The notes below the pieces were generated by a model, which saw only the letters and a program-made list of their open reading frames with translations, did no database searches and was not told the DNA's origin. DNA of 64,000 nucleotides from Streptomyces sp. B21-083 (GTDB lineage Bacteria > Actinomycetota > Actinomycetes > Streptomycetales > Streptomycetaceae). The stretch spans positions 992,001-1,056,000 of the forward strand of contig NZ_JARUND010000002.1 in assembly GCF_036898825.1 (NCBI RefSeq). The letters are read 5' to 3'. Below, piece after piece: positions 54,392 through 62,917 of the stretch (within the stretch, counting starts at the first letter, position 1; each line of letters starts with the position of its first letter). The position numbers and the translations under genes are program-made.

Positions 54392-55369
54392 ATGCGTTTC
54401 GCCACGTACGAACAGCACGGCCGCAGCCGTCTCGCCACCATCGAGGATGACGGCGTCCTCTACCCCTGCCCCGGCACGGGGACGCTTCTCGACCTGATCC
54501 AGGCCGGTCCCGAGGCACTGCGCCAGGCGGGCAACGCAAGTCTGGACGTGCCGCACGGGCCGCACGTCTCCCAGGTGCGATTGCTGCCGCCGCTCCGACC
54601 GCCGTCCGTACGCGACTTCGTCACGTTCGAGGAGCACGTCGAAGGTGTACGGCGAAGCATCGACGGAGTACCGGGCGCCCCGGACGCCTGGTACGACGCG
54701 CCCACCTTCTACTTCACCAACCCCTACGCGGTCATCGGCGCTCACGACGACATCCCCGTGCCGCCAGGAAGCCGGGCGCTGGACTTCGAACTCGAAGTCG
54801 CCGCGGTCATCGGCCGCGAGGGCCGCGACCTCACCCCGGAGCAGGCCCGCGACCACATCATCGGCTACACCATCTACAACGACTGGTCCGCCCGCGACCT
54901 CCAGTCCCGCGAGATGCAGGTCAGCCTCGGCCCATGCAAGGGCAAGGACACCGCCACCACCCTCGGCCCCTACCTCGTCACCGCGGACGAACTGGAGCCC
55001 TACCGCGACAGGGACGGATTCCTGCGCCTGGCGCTGACCGCCGAGATCAACGGCGAGGTCGTCGGCAAGGACCTGCTGTCCAACATGAGCTGGACCTTCG
55101 AGGAGATGACCGCATACGCCTCCAGGGGCACTTACGTACGCCCCGGCGACGTACTCGGCTCCGGCACCTGCGGCAACGGCGGCTGCCTCGCCGAACTCTG
55201 GGGCGTACGCGGCCGCCAGGACCCGCCGCCGCTGAAGCCGGGCGACACTGTCACCCTCACGGTCGAGGGCATCGGCACCGTCTCCAACACCGTGGTACGC
55301 GGTGCCGAACCGGTGGCCGTCCCTCGCGCCCGTACGCGCCCGCGAACGCGCCCGCGAACGCGCCCGTGA
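54392..55369 (+). CDS. Fumarylacetoacetate hydrolase family protein with repeat-derived tail
   Basis: The 325-residue protein has the FAH core with metal ligands in DFELEVAAVIGREGRDL and YNDWSARDLQ and the KGKDTATTLGP segment, close to the fumarylpyruvate/acylpyruvate hydrolase group. Its last 15 residues (RTRPRTRPRTRP) come from a 12-bp repeat expansion and are unlike the family. It is the likely hydrolase for the dioxygenase product, 92 bp upstream. Confidence 0.92.
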   Translation: MRFATYEQHGRSRLATIEDDGVLYPCPGTGTLLDLIQAGPEALRQAGNASLDVPHGPHVSQVRLLPPLRPPSVRDFVTFEEHVEGVRRSIDGVPGAPDAWYDAPTFYFTNPYAVIGAHDDIPVPPGSRALDFELEVAAVIGREGRDLTPEQARDHIIGYTIYNDWSARDLQSREMQVSLGPCKGKDTATTLGPYLVTADELEPYRDRDGFLRLALTAEINGEVVGKDLLSNMSWTFEEMTAYASRGTYVRPGDVLGSGTCGNGGCLAELWGVRGRQDPPPLKPGDTVTLTVEGIGTVSNTVVRGAEPVAVPRARTRPRTRPRTRP

Positions 55370-55370
55370 A
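55325..55370 (+). repeat. Tandem 12-bp repeat at the end of the FAH gene
   Basis: CGCGCCCGCGAA occurs twice exactly (55335, 55347) with degenerate copies before (CGCGCCCGTA) and after (CGCGCCCGTGAA). The last copy contains the stop codon. Confidence 0.85.
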
Positions 55371-55478
55371 CCGCGCGGCGGAGAGCAGGCCGGCCGACAA
55401 GGTCGTCGTCAGCGAGGCCGCGCGGGCAGGGCACGGTCGAGGCGCCGGCCCGGGCGGGTGTGACTGTGACCGCCACCG

Positions 55479-55793
55479 ATGCGACACAGGCACCCGGCCA
55501 AGTGGGTCATCCCCCAGAAGATGATCAAGGGCATGGGCGGTGCCATGGACCTCGTCCACGGCGCCCGCCGCGTCAACGTCCTCATGCATCACACCGCCAA
55601 GGACGGCAGCCCCAAGATCCTCGACGAGTGCACGCTGCCCCTCACGGGCCAGGCCTGCGTCCACCGCGTCGTCACCGACCTGGGCGTCATCGACGTCACC
55701 GACAACGGCCTGGTCCTTGTCAAAATCGCCCCCGGCGTCGCCCACCACGACGTCACCGCCGCCACCGCCGCGAAACTGCACACCGCCGCTTGA
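55479..55793 (+). pseudogene. 3-oxoacid CoA-transferase subunit B, N-terminal half lost
   Basis: The frame matches the last 95 residues of PcaJ/Sco[38 protein letters not shown] and [20 protein letters not shown]. The N-terminal 115 or so residues, with the catalytic Glu, are missing, as is subunit A. An ATG at 55479 could still start a short protein. It is a relic of a 3-oxoadipate-type step. Confidence 0.85.
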
Positions 55794-55828
55794 GCAGGTC
55801 AACGACGCCCAAGGCTGAGGAACCCACC

Positions 55829-57088
55829 ATGAAGAAACTTCCCGCCAAACGCGGTTGCGTCGCCGTCATCGGCGCCGGGCCCGGTGGCATGGCCGCCGCA
55901 CTCTCCGTCCACCAGGCCGGCCACGAGGTCGTGCTGTTCGAGCGCTACCCGCACGCCAGACCCGCCGGCAACATACTCAACCTGTGGCCGCCACCCATCA
56001 AGGCACTCGGGCTGCTCGGAGTGAACACCGAGGACCTGGGTGCGCCCTGCACGTCCGAGTTCCGCAACGCCCGCGGGCGCCGCCGGGTCCGCGCGGCCCT
56101 TCCGGAGCAGGTTGTCCGCGACTACGGCGGCGGCTTCGTCGGCCTGCTGCGCCCCGAACTGTACGAGCGGCTGCTCGACGCGCTGCCCAAGGGAGTCCTG
56201 CGGGTCAACCACACGGTGGAGCGCGTCGAGCAGGACGAGAGCGGTGTTCGACTGCACCTCGAGGACGGACGAGTCCACGAGGCGGACCTCTTGATCGGCG
56301 CGGACGGCATCGATTCCCTGGTCCGCCGCACTCTGTGGGGCGACAGCCCCAAGCGCGAGCACAACCTGCACATCTTCGGCGGCTACACCTTCGACGAGAG
56401 CGTCGAGACCGAGCCCGGGATGTGCGTCCTCTCCCACACCCGCACTGTGCAGGGCAGTTGGACCGCCATCCGCGACAAGGGACGTGACGGCCACCAGTGG
56501 TGGATACTCGAGGCGTTTGACGCCAGCCGGGAGTTCTCGGGGGACCTGCACTCGAACGCGACCAGCCTCGGTCAGGCGTTCGCCCGTCCGCTCCCCCAGC
56601 TGATCGCCGCGACCGACCCCGCGCACGTTCAGCGCTGGGTGATCCGCGACCGCAAGCCGCTGAAGCAGTGGTCCAAGGGCCGCGCCACTCTCGTCGGCGA
56701 CGCCGCACATCCCACCTCCCCGTACGCGGGGTACGGCGCCGGTATGGCCACCGAGGACGGCTATTTCATCGGCCGCCGCCTGGCAGGGGTGGACCTGAGC
56801 GACTTCGACGCTGTGCGCCGCGCACTCGACGCTTTCGAAGCCCCCCGCAAGCCGCACACCGCCCGGCAGTCCCAGCACGCCTACGTCCTCGGGCAGGTCT
56901 TCCATCACGCGCCGCGCGCTCTGCAACCGATCCGGGACGCGATCCTGGACCGCACCCCACTGATGCAGAAGGTGGTCGGTGACTCCACCCCCAAATCGAT
57001 CCTCACTCAGCTCGGTGAGATCGACCGGTCCGAAGCCCACTTCACCGCGCTCCTCGGCCTCGGCGAGACACACGACACCGCTTCCTGA
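55829..57088 (+). CDS. FAD-dependent monooxygenase
   Basis: The 419-residue protein has GAGPGG near residue 14, GADGIDS near 155 and the second FAD motif LVGDAAHPTSPYAGYGAGMA near 290. It is a group A hydroxylase distinct from that at 51172. The start at 55829 follows GAGGAA; the longer frame upstream runs through the CoA-transferase relic. It is the last gene of the LysR-side run. Confidence 0.92.
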   Translation: MKKLPAKRGCVAVIGAGPGGMAAALSVHQAGHEVVLFERYPHARPAGNILNLWPPPIKALGLLGVNTEDLGAPCTSEFRNARGRRRVRAALPEQVVRDYGGGFVGLLRPELYERLLDALPKGVLRVNHTVERVEQDESGVRLHLEDGRVHEADLLIGADGIDSLVRRTLWGDSPKREHNLHIFGGYTFDESVETEPGMCVLSHTRTVQGSWTAIRDKGRDGHQWWILEAFDASREFSGDLHSNATSLGQAFARPLPQLIAATDPAHVQRWVIRDRKPLKQWSKGRATLVGDAAHPTSPYAGYGAGMATEDGYFIGRRLAGVDLSDFDAVRRALDAFEAPRKPHTARQSQHAYVLGQVFHHAPRALQPIRDAILDRTPLMQKVVGDSTPKSILTQLGEIDRSEAHFTALLGLGETHDTAS

Positions 57089-57232
57089 ACCACGCGGCTG
57101 GGGCCGCGCCCGCGCCTGGCGGGGCTGGCGCTGTCCCAGAACAGCAGGCCGGCCGACGCACGCCCCGGCACAGAACGCCAAGCGTTCATCGGGCAGTCGA
57201 GAACAACCTCCCTTACGCTCCGCGACCGTCGG

Positions 57233-57480
57233 TCAACGCCTCGCCGGGATCCGCTCGGATGTGGCCGAGCGCGGGCTGGGGTTCGCCACCGACAACTCGG
57301 CCACCGGCCGGGGCACGGGTACGCCGAGCACCACTGCGATCGAGAACAGCGTGTCCACCATGGGATTTGCCCGCGCCCTGCTCCAGATTCGAGAGCGCCT
57401 GCTTCGCCAGCCTCGCCTGCCCTGCCAACTCCGTCAGGGGCAAACCCCGTTGCCTAACCCCGTGGCTCCAGGAGGCAGGG
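57233..57480 (-). pseudogene. XRE-family regulator remnant
   Basis: One frame gives the helix-turn-helix (GLPLTELAGQARLAKQALSN, then LEQ). The next, after a one-base shift near 57370, continues as ANPMVDTLFSIAVVLGVPVP and ends at a stop at 57233. The N-terminus and any cupin domain are missing. Confidence 0.7.
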
Positions 57481-57493
57481 GACCTTGGTGAAA

Positions 57494-58117
57494 CTATTCC
57501 GTCAGCGTGCCCATCGCACGGTCGAGCAGTACGGCCAGGGGAACGGCGCCCCCACAGGCCACCCAGCCCGTCGCGGCCGCATCCAGACAGGCGAGCGCGG
57601 CCCCGGAAAGCGCGTTCGGCCCGACCTCCTCCGGCTGGTCGGCGCTGACGCCCAGCCGCCGGGCGATCTCCGGCTCCAGCATCGCCTGCCAGCTCAGCTG
57701 CTTCTCGAAGTGCCGGGCGCGCAATGACGGAGTCTCCTGGAGCATGCGCAGATAGCTGAGTGTCTGCTCGGGCGCCTGCTCGTTCGCCTGCGTGAGGACG
57801 TCGAACGCCCTGCGCAGCGCCTCCCAGGGACCCTCGGTGTCAGGGCGGGCGGCGAGCGCCTCCGCGATCTGACCGCCGGTCTCCTCCAAGCCCTGCAGGA
57901 CCATGTCTTCTTTGGTGCCGAAGTACCGGAACAGGCTGGCACGCGACAGCCCGACCTCACCGGCGATCTGGTCGACGGTCGTCCCGTCGAATCCCTGCTC
58001 GATGAAGAGCCGGAGCGCGACCTCGACGACTTCCTTCCGGACCGTCGCGCGCATACGCTCCCGCAGGCCGGGTGGTTTGGTTGCGGACTGGGCGGAGGTG
58101 CGGGCGGAGTCGGTCAT
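57494..58117 (-). CDS. TetR family regulator
   Basis: The 207-residue protein has the TetR helix-turn-helix at about 25-70 (TTVDQIAGEVGLSRASLFRY) and a C-terminal ligand domain. No good ribosome-binding site precedes the ATG at 58117, and a TATTCT box lies just before it, so the mRNA may be leaderless. A 17-bp palindrome 28 bp upstream matches one before the SDR gene at 58816, pointing to autoregulation plus control of that gene. Confidence 0.9.
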   Translation of the reverse strand: MTDSARTSAQSATKPPGLRERMRATVRKEVVEVALRLFIEQGFDGTTVDQIAGEVGLSRASLFRYFGTKEDMVLQGLEETGGQIAEALAARPDTEGPWEALRRAFDVLTQANEQAPEQTLSYLRMLQETPSLRARHFEKQLSWQAMLEPEIARRLGVSADQPEEVGPNALSGAALACLDAAATGWVACGGAVPLAVLLDRAMGTLTE

Positions 58118-58144
58118 GAGTAAAGAATACAACAGCGGCTCAAT

Positions 58145-58161
58145 CTGATACTGGGCATCAG
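58145..58161. promoter_or_regulatory. TetR operator copy upstream of its own gene
   Basis: CTGATACTGGGCATCAG is a 17-bp imperfect palindrome that agrees at 13 of 17 positions with the perfect one at 59691. Confidence 0.65.
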
Positions 58162-58815
58162 AAACATGGGCTCCCGACGGCCACACTGTCCACGCCGGCC
58201 GCTCAAGTCCCTCCCACGGCGCGTCAGCGGATGCGAGGTGAGGGTCCACTTGACCCGGAGGACCTGCCCGGCCGCACCCAGTCCGTCCTCAGAGACGGCA
58301 GCGCATACGACGACACCCTGGGCCGCGCGCGGGGAACGTGACGGTGACCGCAGGCCCGCTGGGCGCTGCTGGGCGGACCGGCCGCGCCGAGGTCGGCTGC
58401 GACTCCGGCACCTGCCCCGAAAAGTTGACCCTCCTCGTACGCACGCGCCCCCGTCATGCTTTCTGCGGTCCCACAAGGGCGCCGCTGCCCTCCGGGCCCG
58501 GCATGACTCTCTGTCCCCTGTCGAACGGATGACTCTGTACGCGGATGGGGTCGGGCCCGACTGGGGTTCCGGTCGTGGTCAGGCGACTGGACGGCCACCG
58601 GTGACAGAAGGGGAGGATGACCGCCCCGCACCCGCCCGGCCCTTCCCGTCACCTCGCCGGGAAGGGCCTACAGTGCGCCGCGGGCCGCCCGGGACACTTC
58701 GGGAGCCGCGAGTGGTTCCTAACCACCGAGCCCGCCTTCATGTCTGCGGGCTGCCGCCCGAACCATCCACCTCGTCACGGATCGGCCCGCGGCGTCTCGC
58801 TGTCGCGCGGCGGCT
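58162..58815. other. Gene-free stretch between TetR and SDR genes
   Basis: No frame here shows family similarity on either strand. The only clear structure is the hairpin at 58638-58668. Confidence 0.55.
58638..58668 (-). terminator. Perfect 10-bp hairpin
   Basis: GGCCCTTCCC and GGGAAGGGCC flank an 11-nt loop, about 150 bp past the SDR stop. It is a likely terminator for the leftward SDR transcript. Confidence 0.6.
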
Positions 58816-59640
58816 TCAGGCCGCGGCACCCTCGGCCTCGGCGGAGACCGCCGCCCACTCCTCCCAGGTCTTCAGCCGCTCGGCGTAGACCTGGGGGACG
58901 AGGTGGAGGGGGGCAGTGCCGAAAAAGACACGCAGCGGAGGATTGTCGGCGTCGACGATCTTCAGCAGGGCGGGGCCGGTTGCGGCGGGGTCGCCGGACT
59001 TGACGTCGCCCCAGGCGGCGGCGACGGCGGCGCGCAGGTCGTCGTAGGCGGGCAACTGTTCGGCAAACGTGGCGGAGGAGCCGGCCCAGTCGGTTTCGAA
59101 GCCGCCGGGCTCGACGAGGGTGACGTTGATGCCGAATCCCGCGACCTCCTGGGCGAGGGCCTCGGTCAGGCCCTCCAGGGCCCACTTGGAGGCGTTGTAG
59201 CCGCCCAGGTTGGGGAAGGAGACGACGCCGCCGACCGTGGAGATCTGCACGATGTGGCCGCTGGCCTGGGCCCGCAGGAGGGGCAGGGCGGCCTGGGTGA
59301 CCCACAGGGCGCCGTAGAAGTTGGTCTCCATCTGACCGCGGACGTGCTGTTCCGTCAGCTCCTCGACCGCGCCGAACAGGCCGTGTCCGGCGTTGTTGAC
59401 GATCACGTCCAGGCGGCCGAAGTGCTCGTGCGCCTGCTTGACGGCCTCGAATGCGGCGGCCTTGTCGGTGACGTCCAGCTTCAGCGGCAGGACCGCCTCA
59501 CCGTGGGCGGCCACCAGATCCGCCAGGGAGTCGGTGTTGCGGGCGGTGGCCGCGACCTTGTCACCACGCTCCAGGGCCGCCTGGACGAACTGACGACCGA
59601 AGCCACGCGAGGAACCGGTGACGAACCAGATCTTGCTCAT
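58816..59640 (-). CDS. Short-chain dehydrogenase/reductase
   Basis: The 274-residue classical SDR has TGSSRGFG near residue 8, NNAGHG near 84 and YNASK near 148, with an extended C-terminus as in 17-beta-HSD-like SDRs. Its promoter (TTGATA and TAGAGT, 18 bp apart) overlaps the palindrome at 59691, so the TetR protein at 57494 probably represses it. Confidence 0.93.
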   Translation of the reverse strand: MSKIWFVTGSSRGFGRQFVQAALERGDKVAATARNTDSLADLVAAHGEAVLPLKLDVTDKAAAFEAVKQAHEHFGRLDVIVNNAGHGLFGAVEELTEQHVRGQMETNFYGALWVTQAALPLLRAQASGHIVQISTVGGVVSFPNLGGYNASKWALEGLTEALAQEVAGFGINVTLVEPGGFETDWAGSSATFAEQLPAYDDLRAAVAAAWGDVKSGDPAATGPALLKIVDADNPPLRVFFGTAPLHLVPQVYAERLKTWEEWAAVSAEAEGAAA

Positions 59641-59690
59641 AAGGACACTCCCGTTCGAAACGAACTTGCAAGGCGAGACTCTAGCCCTGA

Positions 59691-59707
59691 TTGATACTCA
59701 GTATCAA
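59691..59707. promoter_or_regulatory. Perfect 17-bp TetR operator before the SDR gene
   Basis: TTGATACTCAGTATCAA is a perfect 8+1+8 palindrome 51 bp upstream of the SDR start. A related copy lies at 58145. Confidence 0.78.
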
Positions 59708-59839
59708 GTAGTTCCTCTGTAGATTCTTGAGCATGAGTAACTACGCTTCGGCACAGCTCCCGGCCCAGCCATCGAGCCTGCGTGGCACATGCGAGCGATG
59801 TCTCAGGCGGAGGCGACCGAAGTAGCGATCCGGCTCTCG

Positions 59840-60115
59840 ACCACCCGCTGCTGCCCTGCGTCGGCACCCTGCACGACCTGCAACGCGCTCACTCGCCGGG
59901 CATCCGCTCCGTGCGCGTGGCCACCCACTGGCCCGAAGCCGGCATCTCCACCCAGCACATCGCCGCGACCCGCGGGCTGGGCATGGATGTGGCGGGCTTC
60001 CTGATGATGTCCCACTGGCCGAACCGCCGAACTGGCCCGCCAGGCCAAGCTGATGGAGTCCTACGGCGCCCACTGCGTCCGCACCACTGGCCCCGTTGGC
60101 GGCTCGCTCCCGGCT
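59840..60115 (+). pseudogene. 4-hydroxy-2-oxovalerate aldolase (MhpE/BphI) fragment
   Basis: The frame reads [20 protein letters not shown], then ATH-PEAGIS-QHIA and [14 protein letters not shown], and after a shift near 60035 [17 protein letters not shown]. This is the middle of the DmpG/BphI/MhpE aldolase of the meta-cleavage lower pathway. Both ends are gone, including the N-terminal catalytic region. No partner acetaldehyde dehydrogenase is seen. The remaining sequence to 60338 holds no recognisable gene. Confidence 0.8.
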
Positions 60116-60338
60116 ATCACCGTGAGCCCGCTCCGGGCCTGGTCATGGTCCGCCGCCCGGCTCGGCTCGGCGTCTTGCCCTGATCTGAGCAGAGCTTCTC
60201 CCGAGGACGGCACCGCACTCATCGGCTACGGCGCGCTCGGCAGGCCGGAAGACCGTCGGCCGCCACGAGGGCGTCGGCCGGGCCGCGGAGCAGCTCAGGG
60301 CGGACAGTCGACGCTCATCACGCGATCAGCCGGGACGG

Positions 60339-61406
60339 TCATCGAGGGGGTGTGCTTGCCCGCAGAACGACGTTCGTGGCGACCGGTACGATCCGCGGGG
60401 CGTCATCGTCGGAGAGCGCGAGTTCCATCGCACGGAGCCCGACCTGCTGCAGAGGAACGTTCACGGACGTCAGCTCCGGGACGACGTCCACCGCCGGGCC
60501 GATGTCGTCGAAGCCGGCGACGGCGATGTCCCGGCCGGGGACAAGCCCGGCGTCGCGCAATGCGGTCATCACACCGATCGCCATGACGTCGCTGACCGCG
60601 AAGACGAGTTCCGTGCCGTCCAGTCCCTGCTGGAGGAGCTCCCGGGCCGCAGCACGCCCCCCTCGGCGACTGAACTCGGCTTCGACCACCAGCCGCTCGT
60701 CGACGTCGATGCCGAACTCGCGCAGTCCCTCCACGAAACCGCTGCACCGGTCACGGGACGTCCTGAGGCCGGTCCCCGCCCGGACCACCGCGAGCCGCCG
60801 GTAGCCGAGCCCTACCAGCGCGCGGGCAAGCTGCCGCGCTCCACCGTAGTTGTCGATGCTGACGGTGTGGAACGGCAGGTCGTGCTGGCTGATCAGGACT
60901 ACGCTGCCGCCCGCTTCCCGGTAGGCGTGGAGCTCCTCGACGAGTGCGCGGGCATCGGCGCCGTCGACGCGGCTGCCGGTCATGATGATGACGCGGGGGC
61001 GCATGCCGCGCAGGGTCCCGACGATCTGGAGTTCCCGTTCCGGGGAGCGGTCCGCGACCGCCATGGTCACGATGAGTCCGGCGGCCTCGGCTGCCTGCGT
61101 CACACCTGCCGCGATGGAGGAGAAGTACGGGTCGTCGACACCGCTGACGACCAGCGCGGCGATGTTCGTCGAACCCCGCGCGATCGCCTGGGCGGACAGG
61201 TGCGGTGCGTAGTCCAGTTCCGCGGCCGCGGTGAGCACACGGTCGACGTTCTCCTGCCGGACGTTGCGGACGCTGCCGTTGAGCACCCGCGACGCCGTCG
61301 CCTGTGAGACGCCCGCTGTCCGCGCCACATCATGCAGGGTCACCTGGCGCCCCTCGGATACGGCCTCCCCGCGACGCCGTACAGGCGCTGCCGCTCCCTC
61401 TTCCAT
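60339..61406 (-). CDS. LacI family transcriptional regulator
   Basis: The 355-residue protein has the LacI helix-turn-helix near residues 22-45 (VTLHDVARTAGVSQATASRV, then LNGS) and a periplasmic-binding-like effector domain (VIIMTGSRVDGA, FAVSDVMAIGV, GFDDIG). The start at 61406 is chosen; 61415 is an in-frame alternative. It is divergent from a second, related LacI gene. The ligand is probably a sugar. Confidence 0.92.
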   Translation of the reverse strand: MEEGAAAPVRRRGEAVSEGRQVTLHDVARTAGVSQATASRVLNGSVRNVRQENVDRVLTAAAELDYAPHLSAQAIARGSTNIAALVVSGVDDPYFSSIAAGVTQAAEAAGLIVTMAVADRSPERELQIVGTLRGMRPRVIIMTGSRVDGADARALVEELHAYREAGGSVVLISQHDLPFHTVSIDNYGGARQLARALVGLGYRRLAVVRAGTGLRTSRDRCSGFVEGLREFGIDVDERLVVEAEFSRRGGRAAARELLQQGLDGTELVFAVSDVMAIGVMTALRDAGLVPGRDIAVAGFDDIGPAVDVVPELTSVNVPLQQVGLRAMELALSDDDAPRIVPVATNVVLRASTPPR

Positions 61407-61663
61407 GCCGCACATTGTGCACCGAGCCGCCCAGCGCCTGGAAGTCGCGGAATCACTACCGAGGGTCACTCCGTAGGCCGGTGCGCTTACTGCGCCGCAC
61501 ATGCCTTGCGGAATCCAACCGGGCCGACGCGACCACCTTCGAGCCGGGGGCCGTATCCCGAGTCGGTCAGCGGCACTTTCGTCCGCACCTCGGCGACCTG
61601 GCCGGGGATATCCTCGGGTAGCGTCGGCGGCGGCTCTTTTCGTGGTGCGGGAGGGACGGCACG

Positions 61664-62704
61664 ATGCCCCATTCAGCGAGGCCGACCGTCACGCTGCGTG
61701 ACGTGGCGGCGGCCGCCGGTGTGTCGGTCCCGACCGCGTCACGCGTGCTGGGCGGCAGTTCCCGGACGGTCGCGGAGGAATACCGGCAGCGGGTCCTCTC
61801 CGCCGCGGCCGCGTTGCGCTACACCGCGGACGCCTCGGCCCGGGCGATGCGGCGCGCGAACGACTCGATCGCGGTCGTCGGCGACGACCTCACGACCCCG
61901 TCGATGGGAATGGTCGCCGCGGCGATGGAACGGCGGGCACGCGACGCCGGGGCGTTCGTGACCGTCTCGTCGACCCACGGCACCGCCGAGCGGCAGCTCG
62001 AAACCGTCCGGGTGCAGCGTGCTCTGCGACCGCGTGCGCTCATTCTGACCTCGAGCCGCCTCGACACGAACGCCCTCGGCGGGCGCCTGCTCGACGAGTT
62101 GCTCGGCTACGAACGCGAGGGCGGCCGGGTAGTGATCGTCGGCGACACCGACATGCCGTTCGACTCCATCAGCTTCGACAATCACGGCCCCGCAAAGGAA
62201 CTGGCCAGCTACGTCGCCGGGGCGGGGCACCGGCACGTGACGATCCTCGCCGGCGCGCGCGGGCAGGGGAACGTATCCGCCCGCACCGCGGGCTTCATGG
62301 CCGGGCTCCGCGACGGCGGCGTCGAGGAGCGGCACATCCGGATCTCGCACTGCGCGGTGAGCCGCCAAGGGGGGTTCGACGCGGCGCGGCGGCTGGTCGC
62401 CGAGGGGCTGGAGCCGCCCCATGCGGTGCTCGCAGCCAACGACACCATCGCCATCGGTGCGATGTCCGCCTTCCGTACTGCCGGGGTGGCAGTGCCGGAC
62501 GACGTCTCGGTGACCGGTTTCGACGACATCGAGCTCGCGACCGACGTGACACCGCGGCTGACGACCGTGTCGTTGCCGCTGGCGCAGGCAGGTGCCGAGG
62601 CGGTCCGCCTGGCACTCGCGGATCGTGCGGAAGCGGAAGCAGAGCATCTGATGATGCGTGGGCAGGTCGTGGTGCGCGCCAGCACGGCGATCCGCGTCGT
62701 CTGA
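61664..62704 (+). CDS. LacI family transcriptional regulator
   Basis: The 346-residue protein has VTLRDVAAAAGVSVPTASRV near residue 9 and an effector domain with the same layout as its neighbour (LILTSSRLDTNALG, LAANDTIAIGAMSAF, GFDDIELATDV). The two probably arose by duplication and inversion. The region after it (62705-62917) has no gene. Possible targets are the glycosidase genes that survive here only as fragments. Confidence 0.92.
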   Translation: MPHSARPTVTLRDVAAAAGVSVPTASRVLGGSSRTVAEEYRQRVLSAAAALRYTADASARAMRRANDSIAVVGDDLTTPSMGMVAAAMERRARDAGAFVTVSSTHGTAERQLETVRVQRALRPRALILTSSRLDTNALGGRLLDELLGYEREGGRVVIVGDTDMPFDSISFDNHGPAKELASYVAGAGHRHVTILAGARGQGNVSARTAGFMAGLRDGGVEERHIRISHCAVSRQGGFDAARRLVAEGLEPPHAVLAANDTIAIGAMSAFRTAGVAVPDDVSVTGFDDIELATDVTPRLTTVSLPLAQAGAEAVRLALADRAEAEAEHLMMRGQVVVRASTAIRVV

Positions 62705-62917
62705 ACCGCCCTGAGCCGATCACTCCGGCCGACGCGCACAGCGCCTTCGGGCACCAGAACCTGCCACGTCATAGCCGCATTTCATGCCCGTTGACCGACG
62801 CTTGACGCCTGCGATCACGAACGGGCACACTGTGCGGAATACGATTTCCCACTGAGAAAAAACTCCTCCACCGGGCGGGCCCCTCTGCGATCCACGCGAC
62901 AGGCCCCGCACCAGCTA

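Noticed and set aside
62830..62860. GGAATACGATTTCC as a LacI operator
   Set aside because: The arms match only at GGAA/TTCC and the element precedes a dead gene; too weak to call.
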